This document shows, one piece after another, positions 1 to 10,440 of a stretch of 64,000 bases of DNA (its first letter is position 1; each line of letters opens with the position of its first letter). The position numbers were made by a program, and so were the translations under genes. Origin of the DNA: Cymodocea nodosa (taxonomy: Eukaryota; Streptophyta; Magnoliopsida; Alismatales; Cymodoceaceae); the NCBI GenBank assembly GCA_036874045.1, contig JAZBRI010000008.1, positions 9,501,001 to 9,565,000 of the forward strand. The letters run 5' to 3'. The notes below the pieces were generated by a model. The model was not told where the DNA came from. It made no database searches and saw only the letters and a program-made list of their open reading frames with translations.

Positions 1-257
1 GATTATTAAATCAAACCTAGATAACTAGTTAAGGTTATGAGACCTCATAAACTTAAGTGATTAAGTATACGAACAATGTACTATTAAAGTAAGTTTACAA
101 AACCTCATAAAGTTAACATATTAAGTTTACGAAAAAATAATTGTTTGAGTAAAAATGAAAATTTGTTTATATATGAAGTTAGTTCGTAAACTTAGGGGCA
201 TAAGTCAAAAATGCAGACAAACAATGAGAAATTAAAAGAGAAATTGTAGTTGCAAAC
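1..257 (-). repeat. Internal-region remnant of the TGTTTAG-LTR gypsy family (minus strand)
   Basis: AT-rich DNA with no coding frame. It lies just beyond the 3' end of a minus-strand LTR fragment, where the internal leader of that element would be. It has repeated words such as cataaacttaag and aaagttaacat that resemble the palindromic motif found elsewhere in this family. The assignment rests mostly on position. Confidence 0.35.
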
Positions 258-675
258 TGTCTATTTGGAAAACTTATTTGATTTATTTTTATGCTTATAT
301 TAATAAATTCTTTTAGAAGTAAATAAATAAATTTTCACACAAATTAGCTAATAAGTCTAATTTGTATTTTAACTATAAGTACATAGTGTCTATTGTATTA
401 TGTGCAAGTACAGGTTGATTCTATAGAGATTGAATAACAATAATGTACTATTTTGATTTTTATAACTAGAGTTTTATATGTATTCAATTAAGCTCTCCGT
501 TGATTTATAGTTAACTCAAGAGACTTAGTTCGTAGAATTACAGTTAATAATGGACTATCCTTATAGACTTAAGTTAACTCTATGAGCCTACCTAGTAATT
601 TCTAATTAAATTTTTATTATTCATAAAGGAATTTGGCCATCCGTTGGGTGATTTCACAGAATATAAATAACATGG
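258..675 (-). mobile_element. LTR 3'-part fragment, TGTTTAG gypsy family, minus strand
   Basis: Reverse-complement match to the 3' third of the 2.2-kb LTRs at 25255 and 53625. Shared landmarks in order on the minus strand are the 'tttacaatctgtggaat..cc' block (rc at 628-675), the 'gatcgacctgtacttgcac' block (rc near 395-450), and the U5 tail with tgtttacttctaaaag (rc near 300-330). It stops abruptly at about 675, where an unrelated plus-strand LTR begins, so it is a truncated copy. Confidence 0.7.
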
Positions 676-1478
676 GAAGATGTAGATCCTTGGTGCAAGG
701 CAATGATGTAGAGAAGGCTTGGAGAAGGCACCCTTGCTGTAGATTCATGGAGCACCATTTCAACAAGATTCCTCCACTCCCATGAAGAGCTCCCATCTTC
801 AGTGGCATCTTTGGTGCAAGGAAACTACATGGAGAAGGCTTGCACACCCATGGGAAGAGAAGACACTGTTGTAGCTGCTCCTTTCTTGCAAAGAATGAAC
901 TATAGTTGAAAATCATTTGGTGGCACCAACATTTCATTTTCAGATTCATGTGAAGCCTCCCTACTTCAGTGACGATCCTTGGTGGTGACAACCCAAGAGT
1001 AGCACATAGAGAAGGCTTGGACAACATCTTTAGTAAATTTTGGGTGTTTGTTAGTTGAGCTTCTAGAACCAATATGAGGAAGGAAGATTATTTATGTTTG
1101 CATACGTTCTGGTTGTGTTTGCATATTGTGATGTTATGTGTTTGTATGTGTGTTTTTATATTAATAGGATAGTTGTTAATATTAGATATTAATATTACTT
1201 TACTTTTCAAGTTTAATGAAATTTATATTTGAAAATGGATGAACCTTGTTAATACTGTAAATACTTGCACAAAGGTTGTTCATGTACATGACTAACTTAA
1301 TTAACCCTTTTACTTTCATTTCATTTATTCTTAAAAATATATAAAAATGAATTTTGATTATGTACATAGTGGTGAATGGATGTATTAGATGTGTTATAGA
1401 TGTGTAGATCCATGATAAAGATGTATTATAGTTCAATGTATGATCATGCAAAAGTTTCTTTGGTGTTCCTATGCCCAA
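676..1478 (+). mobile_element. LTR fragment of gypsy element 1 (upstream copy)
   Basis: About 800 bp of direct repeat with 8285-9080: the same order of words (ttggtgcaaggcaatgatgt, accatttcaacaagattcc, ggaagattatttatgtttgc, gtttctttggtgttcctatg). The two copies flank the gypsy coding region, so they are read as the 5' and 3' LTRs of one element. This copy lacks both ends. It runs into pol at about 1490, so the 3' end of the LTR, the primer site and any upstream gag are missing. The open frame on the opposite strand (617-1072) is only LTR sequence. Confidence 0.65.
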
Positions 1479-1489
1479 GTCTTTTGAGT

Positions 1490-4185
1490 TTCTTTAGAGA
1501 AGTTACTTGAAGTTTTAAGAAGAAACAAGGAAGCTATTGGATGGACAATAGCTGACATTAAAAAAATTAGTCTGAGTACATGTCAACATAGAATTAGAGT
1601 AGATGAGGATATTAGACCTTCAAAGGATCCTCAAAGAAGACTAGATCCAAATATGAGTAAGGTAGTAAGAAAAGAGATCCAAAAGTGGCTAGAACATGGT
1701 ATCATCTTTGCTATTTCAGATAGTACTTGGGTTTTACCTATTCATGTGGTACCAAATAAATCTAGAATAACTGTAGTAAAAAACATTCATAATGAATTAG
1801 TGCCAACTCGTGTGTAAATAGGGTGGAGAGTTTGCATTGATTATAAAAAAATGAATAAGGTCACCTGGAAAGACCACTTTCCATTACCCTTCATAGATCA
1901 AATGTAAAGAAATTGGTAGGACAAGAGTTCTATTATTTTCTAGATGGTTATTTAGGATATAATCAAATCCCTATTACACTAGAAGACCAAGATAAGACAA
2001 CATTCACCTATCCTTTTGGAACATTTGCATTCAAGCGAATGCCATTTGGATTATGCAATGCACCTACGACTTTTCAAAGGTGTATGACATGAATCTTTTT
2101 TGATATGATTGGTAAATTTTTGGAGATATTCATAGATGATCTTTCCATATCAGGATTCTCTTTCGAAGAATGTTTACATCATTTAAAGTTGATACTACAA
2201 AGATGTATTGAATATGACCATGCACTGAATTAGGAAAAATACCACTTTATGGTACAAAAAGGAGTTGTACTTGGCCATATTGTATCCAAGAGTGGTTTGG
2301 AAGTAGACAAAGCCAAGATTGATCTAATTATAAACCTTCCAACTTCAAAATATGTAAGGATATTAGAGCTTTTCTCGATCATGCTGGATTCTATTATCAA
2401 TTTATTAAAGATTTTAGCAAGATTGCCCATCCACTAACTTCATTACTCATAAAGGATCAACCTTTTGAGCTTTCTGAGCATTGTTAAGAAGCCTTTGAGT
2501 AATTAAAGTGAGCTTTAACAACAACACCATAGTACACTCTCCTAATTGGAATTTATCATTTGAACTTATGACTAACGCCTTCGATTATGCATTAAGAGTG
2601 GTACATAGACAACGAGTAGATAAATTATCATAGGCAATCTATTATGCTAGCAAGACATTGACTAGAGCTTAGTTAAATTACACTGTTACTGAGAAGGAGT
2701 TTCTAGCTATGGTATTTGCCTTAGAGAAGTTTAGGTCATACCTGATTGGGTCCCATACTATAATCTACACTGATCATTCTACTATAAAATATTTGTTGGC
2801 AAAGAAGGATGCCAAGTCTAAACTGATTAGGTAGATTCTGTTACTATAAGAGTTTGACCTAGAAATTAGAGACAAAAAGGAGTGTGAGAATGTTGTTGCT
2901 GATCATTTATCCTGACTAATCATATCACCTGCAAATCCACTAATAAATGATGTTTTCCCTGATGAGCAAGTATTTATTATCAACTCAATACCTTGGTATG
3001 CATACATAGTTAACTATTTGGCTACTGGGTTGATACCTTTGCATTGGTCATCAAAAGAGAGAAGAAAATTCTTATTACGAGTCAGAAACTTCTATTGAGA
3101 TGATTCGTATTTGTTTAAGAACTATCATGATCTTATAATATGAAGATGTATACCTAACTTGGAAATTTCTAGTGTGCTAAGTTTTTACCATGACCAACTT
3201 GGAGGAGGTCATTTAAGGATGCCTTCAATTACTGCAAACAATGTAATTCATGCTAGAGAGTGGGCAAGATTGGAAGAAAAGATAAGATGCCACTCACCAT
3301 AGTAGTAATTCAAGTAGAAATTTTTGACTTGTGGGAAATAGATTTATGTATTTCCATGGGTTCTTTTCCATCTTCAAATGGTTTTATGTATATTCTATTG
3401 GCTATTGATTATGTATCTAAGTGGATAGAAGTCATACTCACTAGGGCTTGTGATACTAAAATAGTAGTAACTTTTATCAGATTTCACATTTTCTCTCATT
3501 TTGGCACTCTATAGGCTATATAAGTGATAGGGGAACTCATTTTAATAATAGAAGTTTTGAGACTTTAATGAAGAATATGGAATAACACAAAATGACAACT
3601 CCTTATCACCTGCAAACTAATGGTCAAGTGGAGAATGCTAACAAGTAAGTTAAGCAAATCTTAGAGAAGATAATAGACTCAAAAAGGAAAAATTGAGTTG
3701 ATAAGTTAGATGAAGCTTTGTGGGCATATAGAATGGCTTATAAGAGTGTTTAGGAATGTCTCTCTTTAGAGCAATTTATGGTAAAGCTTGCCACTTGGTG
3801 GTTGAGTTGGAATACAAAGCTCTGTGGGCAATTAAGAAACTTAACCTAGATAAGAATGCAATTAAGTAGACAAGAAATTTATAGATCATGGAACTAGAGG
3901 AATTAAGGAATGAAGCATATGAGAATTCCCAAATAGTTAAAGAAAAGGTCAAGATATTCCATGATAAGAAAATTTTGAGAAAGAAATTTCAAATGGGCCA
4001 GAAGAGTTATTGTACAATTCAAGATTACATATGTTTCCTGGAAAGTTTAGATCAAGATGGAGAGGCCCATTTGTAATAGAAAAATGTATTCTTATGGAGC
4101 AGTAGACTTAGAGAACCAAAAAACAAGGGCAGAATTTAAAGTAAATAGTCATCATCTAAAACTATTTCTAAACCATAGGGGAGAA
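1490..4185 (+). pseudogene. Ty3/gypsy pol remnant (RT-RNase H-integrase), Athila/Tat type
   Basis: Decayed polyprotein region of an LTR retrotransposon. Reverse transcriptase runs from about 1580 to 2430. Visible blocks are the WRVCIDYKKMNK, FPLPFIDQ and FGLCNAPTTFQRCM motifs, and the catalytic FIDD box at 2127-2144. A frameshift near 2365 moves the frame for the FYYQFIKDF block. RNase H follows (YTDHS near 2765), with GC-poor codons and many TAG/TAA stops. Integrase lies at about 3180-4070: DLWEIDLCISMG, SNGFMYILLAIDYVSKW, a SDRGTHFN block near 3524, the SPFRAIYGKACHL and ELEYKALWAIKKLN blocks, then a basic C-terminus. Gag and protease are missing upstream. The domain order and the ACHL..VELE integrase tail fit the Athila/Tat branch. 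The sequence shows decay and no intact product. Confidence 0.88.
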
Positions 4186-4565
4186 AAACCACCCTCAACA
4201 AACCAAGACCTATTAGAACCCACTTATGGTTAGTTTAGCATTTATGTCATTAGGTATTTTCTGTCAATACTCTTTAGTGGTTTGTTTAGTTCATGTTGCA
4301 CTTTATGTATTTTCTTATAGTATTTCTTTAGTTAGTATTTTACTTTAAGTCACTCTTGTCAATGCTATCTATTTGTGTGCTACCCATTCTAGCATGTTCC
4401 CTTCTCAACAGGATCTGAAGGTAGCGCATAAGTGGTATGTTTTCCTTATTAACACCTTCCTTTCATTTTATGATAATTTGACTAGGTGTTACACTAGGAA
4501 GTCGTTGGCTGAGAGACAGTATTAGGATTGAGGACGTACATCCATTAATTATTGAAATCCTTCAA
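4186..4565 (+). other. Non-coding spacer between pol and gag of gypsy element 1
   Basis: About 380 bp of T-rich DNA after the integrase tail. It has no PPT-LTR junction of the type seen at 53609-53640, so there is no sign that a complete LTR separates pol from the gag that follows. Confidence 0.4.
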
Positions 4566-5880
4566 ATGGCTAACCAGAGAGAGCTGAGACCTTTAGCAAA
4601 CCTTTATTACCCTCCTCAAGTTGATCAACCTTTGTGTCTAGTTCTATCTCATATTGAAGGCCAAAAGTTTAAGTTACATTCTAGTTATATCAGTCAGTTA
4701 CCCCAATTTTTATGATGAGAGTATAAAGACGCATATCTATTCTTACAAGAGTTTAATGAAGTTTGTAATATGGTTCATATTCCAAATGTCTCTATAGATG
4801 CGGTACACCTTAGATATATACTATTTGCACTCAAGGATGATGCCAAACGTTAGATGAATTGCTTTTGCAATCTATTAATTCATGGACAGAATTCTATGCA
4901 ACCTTCTTGAAAAAGTATAATCTTGTTCATCACATTATTCAATTGAAGAACTCCATACTTAGTTTGAAACAGAAGTCAAATGAGACCTTTTGGAAATTCT
5001 TTGAGTGATTTAGGATGTTGTTAGCATGATGCCCCAATCATGGCATTGAGAAATCAAGGCAATGCACAGTTATTTATGAGAATTTAAATGCCTCTTCTAA
5101 GCAACTTTTGAAATCCATGTACTCAGGGAAATTCCTACAGTTAAATGAACATGAAGCTTGGGAAACCTAAGCATTTAGCAGAGCAAACCATCCAATGGAA
5201 AGATTCATCTTCAACCTCATCAGGGGATAGAAGTATAGGTACAACATTGAGTAGAGAAGTTCATGTTGTAGAACCTTTAACAACTTTAGAGGCTTGAACA
5301 ACTACTCAAATGAAGAAGATAGAGGACCAAATGCAAGAAGTCTTAAAATTACACAAGAAAAAGGAACCTATTGTAAATGTTTTTGAGGTTCATTATGAGG
5401 GGCGTGGCCTTGATGACCATAGTATTGATCATTGTCTCATGATTTATGGGCATGCTGAACTAGTTTGTCTTATATAGAATTCCCAAGAAAGTTATAACTC
5501 TCCATTTTATAACCCTGATTGGAGAAATCACCCAAATTTTTCTTGGAAGACACAAGATTATCAAAGGAGTGGACAACCAAGTGGAATAGGAGTTGGTCCT
5601 TCACATTCTTGTCAACCTGCCTTGACCTTACCTACTTTACTCTCTCCTCCTCAACCTTTTATTACTGAGTTAGAGAAGCAGTTGATTGAAATGGAAAAAA
5701 GTATCTAATCACTATTAAAGATCACATCGATTATTACTTAATATTCTGTGGCTATTAAGAATTTAGAGTCTCAATTTGGACGTCTATTACCCCCATTTGT
5801 GCCACCTATTGATAGACAAACCTTACCTAGTCAACCTATGCCCAACCCTAAAGCCACCCATGGGGGAGGGAGTATTTCTT
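4566..5880 (+). pseudogene. Ty3/gypsy gag remnant
   Basis: Starts with ATG at 4566 (MANQRELRPLANLYYPP). The conserved retrotransposon gag core follows: ISQLPQF, a DAYLFLQEFNEVCNM block near 4725-4770, LRYILFALKDDAKR, and after a frameshift WTEFYATFLKKY, LKNSILSFKQKSNETFWKFF, and a SSKQLLKSMYSGKFLQLNEHEAWE block around 5095-5165. The C-terminal part is polar with a possible coiled coil (TQMKKIEDQMQEVLKL), and a proline-rich tail ends near 5860. It is homologous to the gag at 24933-28560 but clearly a different copy. It contains several stops and at least two frameshifts. Gag would form the virus-like particle. Its position downstream of pol is the reverse of the normal gypsy order. Confidence 0.8.
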
Positions 5881-7719
5881 GATTTCGTCTTCATAAATAG
5901 TAATGCTAGCAATTAAAAAAAAAATTATATTTATATTTTAAAAAAAACGAATTTATATATTTTTTAAAAACATTTATTTCACTCATTAGTATGATGTTCT
6001 TTTGCATATATTCTTTTGTATGTTTATTTCAAGTTTTAACTTGTTTGTTAGTTTTGGTAGCTTTTGTCTCCAAGCAAGGTATGTTCTTCTTAACCCTACT
6101 CTTATATCATGCACTTGAATGCTATTTATTGAAAATTATTTCCTTAATATGCCACTCCATATTATGTTCTAGGAATTATACATTTTATTATAATCTTGTG
6201 AACCTGCATCCCATGTTAGGTATAAAAAGGGGCATATTATTGTCTTGCTTGTCTATGGTAGTTTTTTTATTTATCATCTTTATGCTTATCACCTTGCTAA
6301 AATGATATTCTTTTTCATTGAGGACAATGCAACATTTAGGTATAGGGGGGAGCACTTAATGATAACTTTTATGTTGTTATTGTTTTTATGTTTTTTATAT
6401 ATTTCTTTTTTGTGTCATTCTATGTAATTTTGTGTTTTTGATTAGAAGTTAAGTTTGACAAGATGACGAAAACTCAAGAGTTACTATTAGAATTTATGAG
6501 TCTGCCCCATTTCTTTTGAGTGATGACTTTAAAGCCAAAAAGTATTAGACCTACATAGATAAGTCTCATGTTAGTATGTTTTTGAGTAAGTCTTCCTTGT
6601 CATTTAGACTAATGCGTTGCTTTTACTTTTACAATACTTTTGAGTGATTCCTAAGTTGAGTGCCTCCTAAGTTGAGTGCCACTACAAGAAGGGTTATTTA
6701 TCATGTAGCCTTAAGGTGAGTTATTTAGGATCCTTCCAAACTTCTACAAGAATTTGAAGGTCATGTTTAGTAGAATACCAAAGTCACCACTACAAGCATG
6801 CTACAAGTATCTTTGGGTTTAAGTTTTCAAAGTGAGAAAGAAAAAAAAAAAAAAAGAAGAGAAAAGTGAAAAATACTGAAAAAATTGAAAAAGAGAGAGA
6901 AAGAAAGAATAAGAGTGAATATATATATATAGAAAATGAGAGCTTGAGCAAATTGAGATGTGAGCAAGTAGTGGGCTTTATGAGATTTTAACTTTACCTT
7001 TCTTTTTGTGAGTGTTGGGTTGTTAGCATGATTAGTTGTGGTACTTTGGTTACATCTATTAGGCACTTTCTAACATTTCTCATTGGAAGGGAGGGAGTTG
7101 TAGTTAGTACCTACTATCTTTTGTTGTTATTGTATATTCATACTTGTGCTCTATATTTTCTTATGTAGTGAGGGTGAAACTCTTATTGGTGCAAGGCAAA
7201 TGGTTCTTGTCAGCAGGTGACTCGCCATGCACATTAATGTGAGCTTGTTGAAATCTAGAGAACTAGTAAGATATTCATTTCTTTTGAGCCACCTCCATGT
7301 CCTAATGACTTTAATAGTGACAATTGAGTCTAGTAATTTCTCACTTAATTTCTAATCTCTTTTTAGTTTTTGTTGTCTTTTGTGCTTTGTTTACATACAT
7401 TTTTATTATATCTAGTAGTATATTCATGTGTATTTTAATTCTTATTTTGATTTGGATTTTGTGGGTGTATCTGCAGCAAACCCTCTAGAGACCCTCTAGA
7501 GACACAACTCTACCACTAGAGTGACCGAGGGGTTTAATAGCTTGTTGCATACGCTAAATGTAATCGTTATGCCTATGAAAAGGAGCATAATTAGGATTTC
7601 TTATTTGTAGTAAGTGCATTTTTGTCTTTTTAGTTCTTTAATATATTCTATTTTGTGCTTCTATATTTGTTTTGTCTAAGCTTTGCTTGGGACTCACAAA
7701 GTTTAGGTATGGGAGAATT
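5881..7719 (+). repeat. 3' internal region of gypsy element 1 with two purine-rich tracts
   Basis: Mostly T-rich. An open frame at 5991-6305 encodes about 104 very hydrophobic residues, but its composition (Phe, Leu, Ile from T-rich codons) makes a real membrane protein doubtful. The frame opens just before the box CATTGAGGACAATG (6316-6329), which leads into aggtataggggggag, the same arrangement as in E1 (32159) and element B (52840). Poly-A/GA-rich DNA lies at 6836-6925. A second purine-rich tract (tttaggtatgggagaat, about 7702-7719) directly precedes the LTR start, so it is the better polypurine-tract candidate. Confidence 0.55.
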
Positions 7720-10135
7720 TGTACAATGTCAATTTATGCTATTCTATATGTCATTATTATGCATATTATGATTATAATGTGAAAATATTGAAGATATTAT
7801 GAGAAATTACATTTAATGTACTTTTAAGGTTTATGCATGTTATTTAAGTTTAAATATGTTTAAATGCACAAATTGAACCACATGTTTTATACTTAATGTT
7901 TGGAAGCACATTTTGGATATACATTAGTTGGTTATTGCTTTAGTTTATTTAGATAATTTTTAGTATGTCAAATGTTTGATTATTAATGTAATTTAAGTTA
8001 TTTGGTTGCAAAGTAAAATCAAAAACGATAACATGGACATTTTGGGAATTGAGGAAATGGCTAACTTCCAATGCCAACACCGTCGGCCTTTCCTCTACCT
8101 CAACTACATTCTCTGGCCACTCCTTTCAAGAAACCATTGGCCATCTCTCCCTCCTAACAAAAGCACAACCTATGGTAGCCAAAACTCTCTCTCTCAATCT
8201 TTTCATTTCTCCCAGTCATAGTACAAAGAAGAAAACCTCCATGGTTGTAGTTTGAGTTTCCCACTGTCCTCCCATCTCCGATGATGTCCTTAGTGCAAGG
8301 CAATGATGTGGAGAAGCCTTAGAGAAGACACCCTTGTTGTAGATTCATGGAGTACCATTTCAGCCGAGCTTCCTCCTCTCCCATGAAAAGCTCCCATCTC
8401 TGGTAACGTCCTTAGTGCAAGCAACAATGTGAAAAAGGCTTGAACACCCATGGGAAGAGAAGACACTATTGTAGTTGCTCCTTCCTTGCAAAGAATAGAC
8501 TGTAGTTAGAAGTCATTCGGTGGCACCAACATTTCATTTTCAGATTCATGTGAAGCTTCCCTACTTTGGTGATGATCTTTGGTGGTGACAGCCCAAGAGT
8601 AGCACGTGGAGAAGGCTTAGACAACATCTTTAGTAAATTTTGAGTGTTTGTTGGCTAAGCTTCAGGAACCAATATAAGGAAAGAAGATTATTTATGTTTG
8701 CATACATTCAGGTTGTGTTTGCATGTTGTGATGTTATGTATTTGTATGTGTGATTGTGTATCTCATCTTTTTGTGTGTTTTTATATTAATAAAATAATTG
8801 TTAATATTAGTGTCTTTATGTTAATGTTGATACTTTACTTTCAAGTTTAATGAAATTTATATTTGAAAATGGATGAGCCTTGTTAATACTGTAAATACCT
8901 ATATAGAGGTTATTCATGTATGTGACTAACTCAATTAACCCTTTTACTTTCATTTCATTTATTCTTAAAAATGAATTTTGATTATGTACATAGTTGATAT
9001 ATTAGATGTGTTTTAGATGTAGATCCATGATAAAGAAGTATTATAGTTCAATGTATGATCAGGCAGAAGTTTCTTTGGTGTTCCTATGTCCAGGTCCATT
9101 GAGTTGGCCATAACTCAATGGAAAGGTCTGTGGAGTTATGAACAGTGTCTATCAAGTTAGTCGTAACTCAATAGATAGGGTCCATTGAGTTAAGCACAAT
9201 GTCTATGAAGTTATGAACAGTGTCCGTTGAGTTATGGCTAACTCAACGAACTTAGAGTTAGAAATAGTGAAATTTAACTCATTTGAAAGTCAAGTTTTAA
9301 GAAGAGTTTTTAAGTGTTTCTTGATGCTATTTTGAATGGTTTTTTGTGTAGATTCATATTATGGAATTTGTAGAATTTTTTGCCCTATTTTCTATTCTAG
9401 ACACTAGATTTTGTGCTTTAAAGAAGAATGTGTTTCATGAGTTATACTTAATGAAATCTAGTTCTGTAAAAGGCAATAGTTAGATTGTTGACTTATCTTT
9501 CTACGGTTTTGATTTCATTGGTTTTCATGAAGAATTCAAGGAGATATGGTATTTCTTCTAGTAGTGTGTAATTCAGTAATCACCTAGATTATTTTGCACT
9601 CTCTTGATAAGATAACTGCTAGAGGCACATCAAAAGGAATTTTTCCCTAACATCACTTTTGTTATTTTGTGCTTTGATAATCCTTCCTTCTATGTATTTT
9701 TAGTGAATTTATTATCTAGTAGGTTGAAAGGAAAATGAGATAGAGTTAAGCTTAATTTCAGTGATTTTTGGGCAAGACAGTTTTAATGATGCTTTTGTTT
9801 TCTTTGATCTCTCCTTGTATTAATTGAATGATTTGAGTTTACTTCACTTTTATTGATGGTTTTCACTTGGCAAGGACATGTTAAACTACGAAAATGATTA
9901 GAATGCCTATTTGGATGACATTGAGTTTCACTTTGCATTTCTTTGAATATCTCTTAGAAAATCTTAAAGGCATAAGAGCATTTAACTTTATAAGATTTTG
10001 AGTTTTACTTTAAACAAGTTCCTATTGGATCAACCCATACTCACATGCTATCTATGATAGGCACTGTGCGCTTACAGTTATAAATTTTAAAATTGGATTT
10101 TTATAATATGATTATTGCAAATACCTTAAAGCCCA
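7720..10135 (+). mobile_element. 3' LTR of gypsy element 1 (long LTR, about 2.4 kb)
   Basis: Begins TGTACAATG right after a purine-rich tract. Its interior (8285-9080) repeats the LTR fragment at 676-1478. Near 10020-10090 it has the typical long-LTR 3' block 'ggatcaacccatactcacatgct..cactgtgcgcttacagtt', equivalent to the U5 blocks of the other LTRs here. It carries three to four copies of the gttgagttNNccataactcaat palindrome at 9100-9255. The 3' boundary is not certain, because a copia-type LTR fragment begins near 10140. Confidence 0.6.
8049..8254 (+). other. Open frame resembling a chloroplast transit peptide, inside the LTR
   Basis: About 67 codons rich in Ser and Thr and poor in acidic residues (STSTTFSGHSFQETIGHLS, then a run ending STKKKTSMVVV). 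This composition and order look like the N-terminus of a nucleus-encoded plastid protein. The frame begins at TTG; no ATG in the same frame fits, and it ends in TGA. The piece is higher in GC than its surroundings and is absent from the upstream LTR copy. It could be a captured host exon or chance. No family is recognised. Confidence 0.25.
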
Positions 10136-10139
10136 TATA

Positions 10140-10440
10140 GGTACGTATAGTTAAAGGGAGAAATTGACCAAGAATCGGTGCCTTATCAAGTTGATTTTGC
10201 TTTGAGCAAAAATTGTATTACATCGGGTCTTGAGTAAACCCAAAACTCTTAAGGATAGTGAATTCTTGAGTAAGAACTCAAGGAGTGGACGTACCTTAGT
10301 TGAGGGGAACTACTATAAATTATCTTTGTATTTTAATCTCTATTTTATTTCCACATTATCTAGTTTTAAAAAGAGACAAAAATACTATAAAATTTATAGT
10401 ATACTTAATTCACCCCCTCTTAAGTATAAACCTTTCCAAA
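10140..10440 (+). mobile_element. Copia-type LTR 3' fragment
   Basis: Contains the usual order of the 3' half of plant copia LTRs: 'cgggtcttgagtaaaccc', 'ctcaaggagtggacgtacc', a TATA-like actataaatt near 10310, and the terminal signature 'ttcaccccctcttaagta' at about 10410-10430. It interrupts or truncates the minus-strand gypsy pol that begins at about 10430. The open frames here are accidental. Confidence 0.6.

Noticed and set aside
617-1072. 151-codon frame on the minus strand
   Set aside because: Lies in an LTR fragment; the matching region at 8285-8700 does not keep the frame.
5991-6427. Possible env-like membrane protein after gag
   Set aside because: Hydrophobicity follows from T-rich DNA. 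No signal peptide, cleavage site or conserved cysteines, and no counterpart in the other elements.
6827-7066. 79-codon minus-strand frame
   Set aside because: Low-complexity A/GA-rich tract read backwards as Phe/Ser.
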